From Oxalobacteraceae bacterium (GTDB lineage Bacteria; Pseudomonadota; Gammaproteobacteria; Burkholderiales; Burkholderiaceae_D), in assembly GCA_027485795.1 (NCBI GenBank), contig JAIXQK010000148.1:1-64000 (forward strand): a stretch of 64,000 bases of DNA. The letters run 5' to 3'. Made by a program: the position numbers and the translations under genes. Positions 50,806 to 59,819 of this stretch are shown piece after piece. Positions within the stretch are counted from its first letter, which is position 1, and each line of letters starts with the position of its first letter. Under the pieces are notes generated by a model. The model saw nothing but the letters and a program-made list of their open reading frames with translations. It did not search any database and was not told the origin of the DNA.

Positions 50806-53013
50806 TTAGTCGCTCGATTCATCATCGACTGAATGCTCGAGACGGTGCTTCTTACCGGGTGGCAGATGATCCGGCTGGTTATCGGCGAGGCGCTTGCGGC
50901 CCCGGGCACCATCAGGACTGCTGCCTGAGCCGATTACCTCAGTTGAGGGAGGTCGGGCAGGATGCGGATATCTGCGCTTGATATCACACCAGGCGGTGAT
51001 CATCGTTCGGTCAGATGCTGGAACTATAGTGTGGGCTTCGTCAGATTCCATGACCTCGCTGATGGTGCCTGCCAGCGATCGTTCGATTGTCTGATGAAGT
51101 TGTGCAGTCGTTGCCCACCCACCGCCATAGCGTGATGCTTCAATCGCTAGGTGCCATGCGTCGGCGATACTGCGGGCGGTGTACAGGGACAGGCCAAGTT
51201 CAATCTGTAGCCTGATCGCTAGTACGGCCGCGTCAACCGGGCGTAGATGATTGCGGTGCTCCAGCGTACGTAGCCATGTAGCTGGGTCGGTACAGAACTG
51301 CCTCAGCGGAATGGATGACTCGGATAGCGCTTTTTTCAGAATTTCTACGTAGTGATTATCGATCTCGAGTCCACTGTGGAATTTTTCTAATTGAAGTCGA
51401 AGCAGATTGCGCGATGTGTGCAGCAAAAAACGATTAGCATCTTTATCCGAATCCGGTGCAACGTTCCATTGCACGCCGTACTGTGCCGCCTGAATCCAGG
51501 CATTGTTGATGAGTCGAGCTAAACTCGTGGAAGCGCCAGTTTCATCAATAAGATCTGACTCGATAATTCGGGACAGCATGTCCATGTTGGCTTCTTGCGC
51601 TTGTCGATGTTTTAGGAAGAAGTCGATATCTATAGCGTGTCTGAGCTGAGCTGTTGCCCTCTCGATCAATGCGCTGCTGGCACTCCGTAATTGCTGACTT
51701 TGCACGTATCGCGTGCGGTCAGTTTTTTCTTTCCAGACCAGGTCGGGTGGTAGTGGCTCTATTGATGAGCGTGTGGGGCGAGGAAGTTCAGGCTCCAGGT
51801 GGGTTAGAACGAAGGCTGTACGTAATTGGCTCTGCGCCATATTGAGAGAGTTGTCTTCTTTCACCTCGCGCAGCTTTTCGATCACCGGCTCCAGTAGCGA
51901 AGGGAAAACACCTAGATACGCGATTTTCTCGCCATCGGTGCAGTACTCGATGATTTGATCCAGCAATTCAGGGAAAGCTTCCTGCTCTTCGACAAGCTTG
52001 CATCGGGCAACTGCCGTGGTCATCAGCTCCAGTAGTTCGTCGGATCTAGCCTCTTCCATGTCGATAAGAGTCCAGCAATCGTTGAGCTTGTGCGAAAAGT
52101 CTTCACTTGTGCCATAGCTTCCAAGCAGTAACGAGACGACCGATGGAAGCCGCTGTTCTAGCGCATCGCGTAGCGGTGAATATGTGCCATCATCATCTTC
52201 CTGCAGCTGAATGTACGGCATTAGCAGCCGTAGGCATTCGATCGTCGCGTCCGGAAAAATCAGAGCCTGTAATCCTTTGTAATCGCTTTCATCGTAACAC
52301 TCGTTGGGATCGATCCCTCCATCCAGAAAAGCTTTCACAGTGGCAGCGTGTCCCTTTCTTACCGCAATAACCAGCGGGGAACGGATCCCGAGATTGGCAT
52401 CAGCGCCAGCGCGTAATAATTGCTGCACGATGGCGTCATTGCCCAAGGCTGCCGCCAGCATAAGTGGCGTCACACGATCGTCCGGCAAGAAGTTTTGGTC
52501 TTCCTGAAACGTATCCAGATATTCATCGAGGCTGCCTGCCTTGATAACAGCATTGACGTTTGCATCGGTTTCAAGTATCACTTGTACCGTACCCGGTGCA
52601 CCTGAGATAATTGCAAAGTGCAGGGGCATGAGACCCAAGGCATTCGTTTCTTCAACCTCCATGCCTGCAACGCTTAACAGAACGCGCGACATCTCGTCAT
52701 AGCCTGCATTGCAGGCTTCCATCAACAAATCCGTACCCTCTTGAGGAACGTCGGGCAGCGTGACGCCGCGCCCCATTAAAACGGCGATTGCACAGGGCTT
52801 GTTTGCTCGAACCGCGAGCACCATCGGATGGGTTGCGTATTCACCTCTAATATTGAAGCGTGCGCCGGCGGATAATGCGCGGTCTACCAGCATGCCCATT
52901 TCATACTCATTGCTGTAAACGATCGCGTTGTTGAGTTGTTGCTGGAGTGCGGGCTGCGGCTGTGGAATGTGCTGAGGGAAAAACGGAGGAGAAAAGTGAA
53001 AGATATTACGCAT
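50806..53013 (-). CDS. Ankyrin-repeat protein with NLS-like C terminus (735 residues)
   Basis: A large soluble protein without a signal peptide. The N-terminal third contains ankyrin repeats: TDLLMEACNAGYDEMSRVLL, LMPLHFAIISGAPGTVQVIL (near 128-147), VTPLMLAAALGNDAIVQQLL (near 181-200) and SPLVIAVRKGHAATVKAFLD. The rest (about 300-690) is mainly helical and not recognised. The last 40 residues are disordered and carry two basic clusters, RGRKR (704-708) and KKHR (721-724), separated by 12 residues, the layout of a bipartite nuclear localisation signal. With the other ankyrin gene this suggests a protein acting on a eukaryotic host; a DNA- or RNA-binding tail is the alternative. Confidence 0.85.
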   Translation of the reverse strand: MRNIFHFSPPFFPQHIPQPQPALQQQLNNAIVYSNEYEMGMLVDRALSAGARFNIRGEYATHPMVLAVRANKPCAIAVLMGRGVTLPDVPQEGTDLLMEACNAGYDEMSRVLLSVAGMEVEETNALGLMPLHFAIISGAPGTVQVILETDANVNAVIKAGSLDEYLDTFQEDQNFLPDDRVTPLMLAAALGNDAIVQQLLRAGADANLGIRSPLVIAVRKGHAATVKAFLDGGIDPNECYDESDYKGLQALIFPDATIECLRLLMPYIQLQEDDDGTYSPLRDALEQRLPSVVSLLLGSYGTSEDFSHKLNDCWTLIDMEEARSDELLELMTTAVARCKLVEEQEAFPELLDQIIEYCTDGEKIAYLGVFPSLLEPVIEKLREVKEDNSLNMAQSQLRTAFVLTHLEPELPRPTRSSIEPLPPDLVWKEKTDRTRYVQSQQLRSASSALIERATAQLRHAIDIDFFLKHRQAQEANMDMLSRIIESDLIDETGASTSLARLINNAWIQAAQYGVQWNVAPDSDKDANRFLLHTSRNLLRLQLEKFHSGLEIDNHYVEILKKALSESSIPLRQFCTDPATWLRTLEHRNHLRPVDAAVLAIRLQIELGLSLYTARSIADAWHLAIEASRYGGGWATTAQLHQTIERSLAGTISEVMESDEAHTIVPASDRTMITAWCDIKRRYPHPARPPSTEVIGSGSSPDGARGRKRLADNQPDHLPPGKKHRLEHSVDDESSD

Positions 53014-53093
53014 GACGGGGTACTTTCGATGTAAAAAAATATCGAACTAGGTGGCCTGTATGCGTCAACTGTTCCTTCGCTGTACGACTTGCT

Positions 53094-55040
53094 TCACGAT
53101 CCCTGTAATTTCTCAAGCGTCTCCTGCAACTGAAGCCATTCCTCTTCCAGTTGTTTCATTAGGGCACGGCACTGAGATTGTTGCTCAAGTATCGACTTTA
53201 GATCCGCTTTTCGCTCGGTGTCGTAGATGACGGTATCTGCCAGTGTTTGTTCGAAAGAAGCATACTTTGTTTGAAGTTCGGACATCTGCTTCTCAACTAC
53301 CTGCAAGCGCTTCTCCAGTGGCTTGCGTAGGGACGAAAGCCGCTGACGTTCCTGGGCTTCGATGCGCTTCTGCTCCTTACGGTCCATCCCAGGGGGCGCA
53401 TCAGCGTCGGTACTATCGGACATCATGCTCACAGAAGCGGCGTCGGCCTTTGTCTTGAACAGCCAATCACGGTAATCATCGAGGTCGCCATCGAACGATT
53501 TCAACTGACCATTGGCGACGATAAGAAACTCATCGGTAGTCGCGCGTAGTAGATGGCGGTCGTGCGATACGAGCAGTAGCGTACCGTCGAATTGCGCAAG
53601 CGCTTCGGTGAGCGCTTCGCGCGTCTCAAGGTCGAGATGGTTGGTCGGCTCGTCGAGCAGCAGGAGGTTGGGACGCTGCCAGACGATCAGCGCCAGCGCC
53701 AAACGTGCCTTTTCGCCGCCGGAGAAAGGCGCGATCGGACTTTTCACCATATCGCCAGGGAAGTTAAAACTACCCAGGAAATTGCGCAGCTCCTGCTCGC
53801 GTACATCGGGCGCAATACGCATCAGGTGCATTAGTGGTGAATCATCGTGACGCAGCATCTCGAGTTGGTGCTGTGCGAAATAGCCGACCACGAGTCCCTT
53901 GCCTAATCGAGCGACGCCGTGTAGGGGCGCGATATCGCCAGCGATAGTTTTGATCAGCGTTGACTTACCGGCACCGTTCACACCAAGCAGGCCGATGCGC
54001 TGGCCTGCTTGCAGTGCAAACTCAATGCCATGCACGATGATCTTTTCTTCGCCGGATTCATCGACATAGCCAGCATCGACCTTGTCAAGTACCAGTAATG
54101 GGTTCGGTGCACGCTCAGGTTCTCGGAACTCGAAAGAGAATTCAGCTGCTGCGCGCAGCGGCGCCAGCTCCTCCATCCGCGCGAGTGCCTTGACGCGGCT
54201 CTGCGCCTGCTTGGCTTTTGTTGCCTTCGCCTTGAAACGGTCGATGAAGGACTGAAGGTGAGCACGTTTGCGCTGCTGCTGCTCAAGAATTGCCTGCGCC
54301 AGCTCCAGTTGTGCTACACGCTGTCGCTCGAACGCACTATAGTTGCCGGAGTAGCGCTTTAGCTTGCGCTCGTCGATGTGTACGATGACATTCGTGACGC
54401 CATCGAGGAAATCACGATCGTGCGAAATGACGATCATGGTACCGGCATAATTTTTCAGCCAATTTTCCAACCAGAGGATTGCGTCAAGGTCGAGGTGGTT
54501 AGTGGGTTCGTCAAGTAATAACAAGTCGGAAGGACACATCAGCGCTTGGGCCAAGTTGAGCCGCATTCGCCAGCCACCTGAAAAGCTGGCAACAGGATTT
54601 TCGAACTGTGTTCCGGAAAACCCGAGACCGATCAGTAGCTGTTCGGCGCGTGAGCGTGCCGTGTAGGCATCGGCGTCAGCCAGCATCGCGTGTAGCTCGC
54701 CAATTCGGTGGCCGTCGGCGGCTTCCCCTTTCGCCTCGATTTCAGCCAATTCAGATTCAAGCGCACGGAGTGTCGTATCCCCATCAATCACCGAATCCAA
54801 GGCAGTACGTTCAAGGGCAGGCGTCTCCTGTGCGACATGAGCGACTCGCCACTGTTTAGGAAAATCGATATCGCCCGCGTCTGGATGCAGCTCGTTACGC
54901 AGCATGGCGAACAAGGTCGACTTGCCTGAGCCGTTGGTGCCGATCAGGCCGACTTTCTCCCCGGGGTTAATGGTGAGGTCGGACTGCTCGAACAGCGGCT
55001 TGGTGCCACGCATCAGGCTGAGTTGTTGGAGGCGGATCAT
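53094..55040 (-). CDS. ABC-F family ATPase (YheS/Uup-like)
   Basis: A 648-residue soluble protein with two ABC ATPase domains and no membrane segment. The first has Walker A GTNGSGKST (about 34-42) and signature SFSGGWRMR, with Walker B LLLLDEPTNHLDLD. A charged linker (about 235-290) follows, and the second domain has GVNGAGKST (about 350-358) and FSGGEKARLALAL. A C-terminal coiled coil covers about 560-645. ABC-F proteins act on the ribosome as translation factors. The N terminus (MIRLQQLSLMRGTKPLFEQ) fits YheS best. It precedes a repeat region and follows prmB in the same direction. Confidence 0.92.
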   Translation of the reverse strand: MIRLQQLSLMRGTKPLFEQSDLTINPGEKVGLIGTNGSGKSTLFAMLRNELHPDAGDIDFPKQWRVAHVAQETPALERTALDSVIDGDTTLRALESELAEIEAKGEAADGHRIGELHAMLADADAYTARSRAEQLLIGLGFSGTQFENPVASFSGGWRMRLNLAQALMCPSDLLLLDEPTNHLDLDAILWLENWLKNYAGTMIVISHDRDFLDGVTNVIVHIDERKLKRYSGNYSAFERQRVAQLELAQAILEQQQRKRAHLQSFIDRFKAKATKAKQAQSRVKALARMEELAPLRAAAEFSFEFREPERAPNPLLVLDKVDAGYVDESGEEKIIVHGIEFALQAGQRIGLLGVNGAGKSTLIKTIAGDIAPLHGVARLGKGLVVGYFAQHQLEMLRHDDSPLMHLMRIAPDVREQELRNFLGSFNFPGDMVKSPIAPFSGGEKARLALALIVWQRPNLLLLDEPTNHLDLETREALTEALAQFDGTLLLVSHDRHLLRATTDEFLIVANGQLKSFDGDLDDYRDWLFKTKADAASVSMMSDSTDADAPPGMDRKEQKRIEAQERQRLSSLRKPLEKRLQVVEKQMSELQTKYASFEQTLADTVIYDTERKADLKSILEQQSQCRALMKQLEEEWLQLQETLEKLQGS

Positions 55041-55063
55041 TCGTTTGGGCTGAAAAAATCGAT

Positions 55064-55140
55064 GGATCCCGGTCTACGCCGGGATGACGGTTTATAGGGT
55101 GAGGGTCTTTATTGCGTCATCCCGCCGTTGGCCGGGATCC
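55064..55140. repeat. Paired inverted REP-like elements between prmB and the ABC-F gene
   Basis: Two palindromes lie head to head: ATCCCGG/CCGGGAT (55066-55085) and ATCCCG/CGGGAT (55119-55138). The outer GGATCCCGG (55064) and CCGGGATCC (55132-55140) also pair, so the whole 77-base unit can fold as one larger structure. This resembles BIME-type pairs of REP elements. Confidence 0.75.
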
Positions 55141-55153
55141 AGGCGGTGACGTC

Positions 55154-56032
55154 TCAAAGCTGGTCAGCAGTGAGAAGGAAAACCGAGGTATCTCCCGCAC
55201 TGGTCGACAGCCAAGTCATCTCCACATTCGCGAATGCCGCTTCTGCAAATTCAAACTCATTGCCGATCTCTACGATCAGTACACCGTTATCGGTGAGTCT
55301 ATCCTTCGCGCCCGCGACAATGCGTCGCACGAGATCCATGCCATCCTCACCACCGGCTAACGCCATCTGTGGCTCAGCACGATACTCGGCAGGTAGCTTT
55401 GTCATGGATGCGCTGTTCACATAAGGGGGATTGGTAACAATCAGATCGTACTTCTTGTCGGGCAGTTGATGGTAAAGATCTGAGTGATACAGCGTGACTC
55501 TATCGAGCAGCTCATAATCATTCACATTTTTCTTTGCCACTTCTAGCGCATCGGTCGATAAATCCACGGCATCAATCTGCGCATTCGGAAAAACATCTGC
55601 CAGCATAATCGCAAGACAGCCCGAGCCGGTACAAAGATCGAGCACATTCTTTATCTCGTCGGGATTAGAAACCCAGGGTTGAAACTGATCGGGGATCAGC
55701 TCCGCGATAAAAGAGCGCGGAACGATCACACGCTCATCGACATAGAACCGATAGTCACCGAGCAGCGCTTCGTGAGTGAGGTAGGCGACTGGTACGCGGT
55801 CTTTGGCGCGTCGCTCGATCAGTCCGACCAGGGTATTGATTTCCGGTTCAGTCAGGCGTGCGTCGAGAAAGGGATCGAGACGATCGAGCGGTAGCTTCAG
55901 CGTGTGCAGGAGCAGATAGGCAGCCTCGTCGAAGGCGTTGTCGCTACCATGACCGAAATAGAGCTGCTCGGTATTGAAGTGGGTGACGGCGTGACGCAGC
56001 AGGTCACGCAGTGTTTGGAAAGGCTGGGCCAT
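55154..56032 (-). CDS. prmB: Ribosomal protein L3 glutamine methyltransferase PrmB
   Basis: A 292-residue SAM-dependent N5-glutamine methyltransferase that modifies ribosomal protein L3. Seen: the N-terminal helical domain with LRDLLRHAVTHF, motif I VLDLCTGSGCLAIMLAD (about 149-165) and the catalytic NPPYVN (about 213-218). RDKVPVAYLTHEALLGDYRFYVDERV-type sequence near 95-120 distinguishes PrmB from PrmC. It is in the minus-strand cluster with dapE. Confidence 0.93.
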   Translation of the reverse strand: MAQPFQTLRDLLRHAVTHFNTEQLYFGHGSDNAFDEAAYLLLHTLKLPLDRLDPFLDARLTEPEINTLVGLIERRAKDRVPVAYLTHEALLGDYRFYVDERVIVPRSFIAELIPDQFQPWVSNPDEIKNVLDLCTGSGCLAIMLADVFPNAQIDAVDLSTDALEVAKKNVNDYELLDRVTLYHSDLYHQLPDKKYDLIVTNPPYVNSASMTKLPAEYRAEPQMALAGGEDGMDLVRRIVAGAKDRLTDNGVLIVEIGNEFEFAEAAFANVEMTWLSTSAGDTSVFLLTADQL

Positions 56033-56121
56033 TGAAGAAGCCCGGAAGCCGGGCGTAGCTATGCAAATTCAAAAGGATACCGGATTGCAGGGCGGATACC
56101 ACATGCTTGCCAAGCACTTCC

Positions 56122-57249
56122 TCACAGCAGCAGATTTTCTAGCGTGCGCCGATAAACATTCTTGAGCGGCTCAATTTCGGATACTGCGATGTGCTCGTCG
56201 ATCTTGTGAATACTTGCGTTGGTTGGGCCGAATTCGATGACTTGCGGGCAGATCTGGGCAATGAATCGACCGTCTGAGGTGCCGCCCGTTGTCGAGAGCT
56301 CAGTATCGAGGCCGGTTTCGGCCTTGATTGCGGATGACAATGCGTCACTCAACTCGCCGCGTGGGGTGAGAAACGGAAGTCCTCCCACAGTCCAATTCAG
56401 CTGGTAGTCGAGGCCGTGTTTATCCAGCACGGCAGGTACACCCTTTTGCAAGCCTTCAACCGTACTCGCGGTCGAAAAGCGGAAATTAAAGTCGACCACA
56501 CATTCACCCGGAATCACATTCGATGCGCCGGTACCAGCGTGGATGTTCGACATCTGCCAAGAGGTTGGCAAATAGTATTCATTGCCCTGATCCCATTCAA
56601 TCGTCGCTAGCTCTGCCAATGCAGGCATCGCAAGATGTATGGGGTTCTTGGCGAGATGCGGGTAAGCAATGTGACCCTGCAAGCCCTTGATGATCAGCTT
56701 GCCGGACATGGTGCCGCGGCGGCCATTTTTGATCATGTCGCCGATCTGATTAACCGAGGTTGGCTCGCCAACGATGCAATAGTCGAGCTGCTCACCACGA
56801 GCCTTCAATTTATCGCAGACGATGACGGTACCGTCGATCGCAGGACCTTCCTCGTCGCTGGTAATCAGAAAACCGATCGAGCCTTTGTGGTTGGGATGTG
56901 CGGCGACAAATTCTTCGACTGCGACCACCATCGCAGCCAGGGAGGTTTTCATATCGGCTGCACCGCGCCCATACAACTTGCCGTTACGATGCGTGGGTAC
57001 GAAAGGATCAGAAGACCAGCGCTCAAGCGGCCCCGTGGGTACCACATCGGTATGGCCCGCGAATACCAGTAGCGGTTGTTCTTTACCGCGCCGTGCCCAC
57101 AGGTTAGTCACGTCACCGGATGCGATCGTTTCGCAATCAAAGCCCAACGGTGACAGGCGCTCGGCCATTTTTAATTGACAGCCGCCATCGGCCGGCGTGA
57201 CGGAGTGCAGCGCAATCAGTTCTTCGGTCAGTGCGAGTGTCTTGCTCAT
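56122..57249 (-). CDS. dapE: Succinyl-diaminopimelate desuccinylase DapE
   Basis: A 375-residue zinc M20-family enzyme that releases LL-diaminopimelate from its N-succinyl form, in lysine and peptidoglycan synthesis. Seen: [16 protein letters not shown] (about 63-78; metal His and Asp), [12 protein letters not shown], and [11 protein letters not shown] (about 130; general base Glu). It overlaps the upstream arsC/spx-like gene by four bases. Confidence 0.96.
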   Translation of the reverse strand: MSKTLALTEELIALHSVTPADGGCQLKMAERLSPLGFDCETIASGDVTNLWARRGKEQPLLVFAGHTDVVPTGPLERWSSDPFVPTHRNGKLYGRGAADMKTSLAAMVVAVEEFVAAHPNHKGSIGFLITSDEEGPAIDGTVIVCDKLKARGEQLDYCIVGEPTSVNQIGDMIKNGRRGTMSGKLIIKGLQGHIAYPHLAKNPIHLAMPALAELATIEWDQGNEYYLPTSWQMSNIHAGTGASNVIPGECVVDFNFRFSTASTVEGLQKGVPAVLDKHGLDYQLNWTVGGLPFLTPRGELSDALSSAIKAETGLDTELSTTGGTSDGRFIAQICPQVIEFGPTNASIHKIDEHIAVSEIEPLKNVYRRTLENLLL

Positions 57250-57599
57250 ACATTCAGCGTTTTTTTATAGAGGTCCGCGTCAAAGCCTACCAGCACCTGA
57301 CCTTTTATGCAGAGCACAGGGCGCTTGATGACGCTGGTGTTCTCCAGCATGAGCGTGGTGGCAGTCGCTGCACTGACCACCGATGCCTTTGTCGCGTCAG
57401 GCAGGTTACGCCAGGTCGTCCCTTTTTTGTTGACCAGTATTTCCCATGACACCTGCTTCAGCCATAAGTCGACAGTGCCCTTGTCGAGGCCTGCTTTTTT
57501 GAAGTCGTGAAACTGGTAGTCAAGACCCGCCTGATCGAGCCAGGTGCGGGCCTTTTTTACGGTGTCACAATTGGGGATACCGTAAAGGGTGATCATCAA
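57246..57599 (-). CDS. ArsC/Spx-family protein (YffB-like)
   Basis: A 117-residue thioredoxin-fold protein of the ArsC/Spx/YffB family. It has one Cys in [17 protein letters not shown] (about 5-21) and the family segment [10 protein letters not shown]. In many proteobacteria the yffB gene is linked to dapE, as here, where it lies between dapD and dapE with four-base overlaps on both sides. A true arsenate reductase role is not supported by context. A glutathione-dependent thiol reductase function has been proposed for the family. Confidence 0.9.
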   Translation of the reverse strand: MMITLYGIPNCDTVKKARTWLDQAGLDYQFHDFKKAGLDKGTVDLWLKQVSWEILVNKKGTTWRNLPDATKASVVSAATATTLMLENTSVIKRPVLCIKGQVLVGFDADLYKKTLNV

Positions 57600-58420
57600 T
57601 CCCGCAACAATTCGTTGATCGAGGTTTTTGCACGCGTCTTCTCGTCCACTCGTTTGACAATCACGGCGCAGTACAAGCTGTATTTACCATCGGCTGAGGG
57701 CAGGTTGCCTGACACGACGACTGAGCCTTCCGGAATTCGGCCATACGTTACTTCGCCGGTAGCGCGGTCGTAGATCTTGGTCGACTGGCCGATGTATACG
57801 CCCATCGAGATTACTGAGTTGGCCTCGACGATCACACCTTCGACGACCTCAGAGCGTGCGCCGATGAAACAGTTATCTTCGATGATGGTCGGATTCGCTT
57901 GCATCGGTTCTAGTACGCCACCGATACCGACACCACCTGACAGGTGAACGTTTTTACCAATCTGTGCGCACGAGCCAACCGTTGCCCATGTGTCGACCAT
58001 GGTGCCCTCATCGACATAGGCGCCGATATTTACATACGATGGCATCAGAACGACGTTTTTGCCGATGAAGCTGCCGCGACGAGCGACTGCTGGCGGCACC
58101 ACACGGAAGCCACCTTTTGCGAAATCGTCCGCACTGTAGTTGGCGAACTTGGTGGGTACCTTGTCATAGAACTGCATACCGCCGCCGCCCGGGATGGCCA
58201 CGTTATCTTCCAGGCGGAACGACAGAAGCACGGCCTTTTTGATCCATTGGTTGACCACCCAGCTGCCGCTATCTTTTTGTGCGACACGCAGGGTTCCTTG
58301 GTTCAGGAGTTCCAATACCTCTGCAACTGCGTTTTTTACATCCGCTGGAGCAGATTTCGGCGAAAAGTTGGTCCGCTCTTCCCAGGCGTTATCGATGAGG
58401 TTTTGTAGTTGTTGGGTCAT
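57596..58420 (-). CDS. dapD: Tetrahydrodipicolinate N-succinyltransferase DapD
   Basis: A 274-residue left-handed beta-helix acyltransferase that succinylates tetrahydrodipicolinate in diaminopimelate synthesis. Hexapeptide-repeat character is clear over about 110-225 ([40 protein letters not shown]). The N-terminal helical domain includes [11 protein letters not shown]. Length is as usual. It lies between dapC and the arsC/spx-like gene. Confidence 0.97.
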   Translation of the reverse strand: MTQQLQNLIDNAWEERTNFSPKSAPADVKNAVAEVLELLNQGTLRVAQKDSGSWVVNQWIKKAVLLSFRLEDNVAIPGGGGMQFYDKVPTKFANYSADDFAKGGFRVVPPAVARRGSFIGKNVVLMPSYVNIGAYVDEGTMVDTWATVGSCAQIGKNVHLSGGVGIGGVLEPMQANPTIIEDNCFIGARSEVVEGVIVEANSVISMGVYIGQSTKIYDRATGEVTYGRIPEGSVVVSGNLPSADGKYSLYCAVIVKRVDEKTRAKTSINELLRD

Positions 58421-58478
58421 GGCTTCTCTTTATAAAAAACGACGATTGAATTCTTGTTAATGCTTAGCCGTACAGCGA

Positions 58479-59681
58479 TCAGCCGGCCAGCTTGCGGGTG
58501 AAATCGACAATACGCTGCGCTGCCTCGAGGCACTCATCAACTTCCGCGACCAACGCCATTCGAATACGATTTGTCCCCGGATTCAAACCATGCGCGTCAC
58601 GCGCGACATAGCTGCCGGGCAAAACCGTCACATTATATTCGGCGTACAGTCGCTTAGCGTATTCAGCGTCGGTGATGTTCGCGAGCTTATCGACCTTGGC
58701 CCACAGGTAAAAACCAGCGTCAGGCAACGCGACATCCAGCACCTCGGCTAACATAGGCGTCACTTGCTTGAACTTCTGAATGTATTTTTCGCGGTTTTCC
58801 TGGACGTGATGCTCATCGTTCCACGCAGCGATCGAGGCCGCTTGTATTGATGGACTCATTGCACTGCCGTGATAGGTACGGTAGAGCAGGAATTGCTTCA
58901 ATATGGCTGCGTCACCGGCCACGAAGCCAGAGCGCATACCGGGTACGTTCGAACGTTTCGACAAACTTGAAAACGCGATCAAGCGCTGGTAACCACGACC
59001 CAGTTGCTGCGCAGCCTGCAGCGCACCGAGCGGTTGGCTGTCGCCGAAGTAGATCTCGGAGTAGCATTCATCGGATGCAATCACGAAACCATGCTGGTCA
59101 GAGAGTGAGAAAAGTGTTTTCCAATCGTTTAGCGTAAGCACTGCGCCCGTCGGGTTGCCCGGTGTACAGATGTAGAGCAACTGAACTCGGGGCCAGACCT
59201 CGGCCGGTACGGTAGAAAAGTCTGGCGCGAAATTGCGCTCGGGATCTGAATTAACAAAAAACGGCTCGGCGCCGGCCAGAAAAGCCGCGCCCTCGTAGAT
59301 TTGATAGAACGGGTTCGGACAGACCACCACCGCCTTGGCCGCGGGATCGATCACCACTTGTGCCAACGCGAACAAGGCTTCGCGTGACCCGTTGACGGGC
59401 AGTACCTCAGTGGCCGGGTTCAGCGTCGGAAGCTGATATCGGCGCTCCAGCCAGCCGCAGATCGCTTGGCGCAGTGAATCGCTGCCTGCAGTAGTTGGGT
59501 AGGTCGCAAGACCAGACAAGTTATCGGCGAACGCCTGTTGGATAAACGTCGGGGTGGGGTGCTTGGGCTCACCGATTCCCAAACTAATTGCGCTGAAATC
59601 GGGATTCGGCGTGACTCCGCCAAAAAGCTGGCGCAGCTTTTCAAAAGGATAAGGCTGGAGCTTGGAGAGCAGCGGATTCAC
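58479..59681 (-). CDS. dapC: Succinyldiaminopimelate transaminase DapC
   Basis: A 400-residue fold-type I PLP aminotransferase. Seen: the PLP Lys in FSSLSKRSNVPGMRSGF (about 237-253), CTPGNPTGAVL near 170, and the N-terminal MNPLLSKLQPYPFEKLRQLF characteristic of DapC. It converts N-succinyl-2-amino-6-ketopimelate to succinyl-diaminopimelate. It starts the minus-strand dap cluster and is divergent from smc. Confidence 0.95.
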   Translation of the reverse strand: MNPLLSKLQPYPFEKLRQLFGGVTPNPDFSAISLGIGEPKHPTPTFIQQAFADNLSGLATYPTTAGSDSLRQAICGWLERRYQLPTLNPATEVLPVNGSREALFALAQVVIDPAAKAVVVCPNPFYQIYEGAAFLAGAEPFFVNSDPERNFAPDFSTVPAEVWPRVQLLYICTPGNPTGAVLTLNDWKTLFSLSDQHGFVIASDECYSEIYFGDSQPLGALQAAQQLGRGYQRLIAFSSLSKRSNVPGMRSGFVAGDAAILKQFLLYRTYHGSAMSPSIQAASIAAWNDEHHVQENREKYIQKFKQVTPMLAEVLDVALPDAGFYLWAKVDKLANITDAEYAKRLYAEYNVTVLPGSYVARDAHGLNPGTNRIRMALVAEVDECLEAAQRIVDFTRKLAG

Positions 59682-59819
59682 GGCGAATTGGCGTTAGGGT
59701 TTCAGGAAAAAGCCGCTGATTATACTGTTGGCTCACCCCCCGATGTTATGATGACGCCGCTTCGAATTTCACTCGCCGGGCCTGCCGCCCGGTTTCTCTT
59801 TTTTTAAGTTGGAAATGTC

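Noticed and set aside
57246-57599. Arsenate reductase for arsenic resistance
   Set aside because: It belongs to the YffB/Spx branch embedded in the dap cluster, with no arsenic genes around it.
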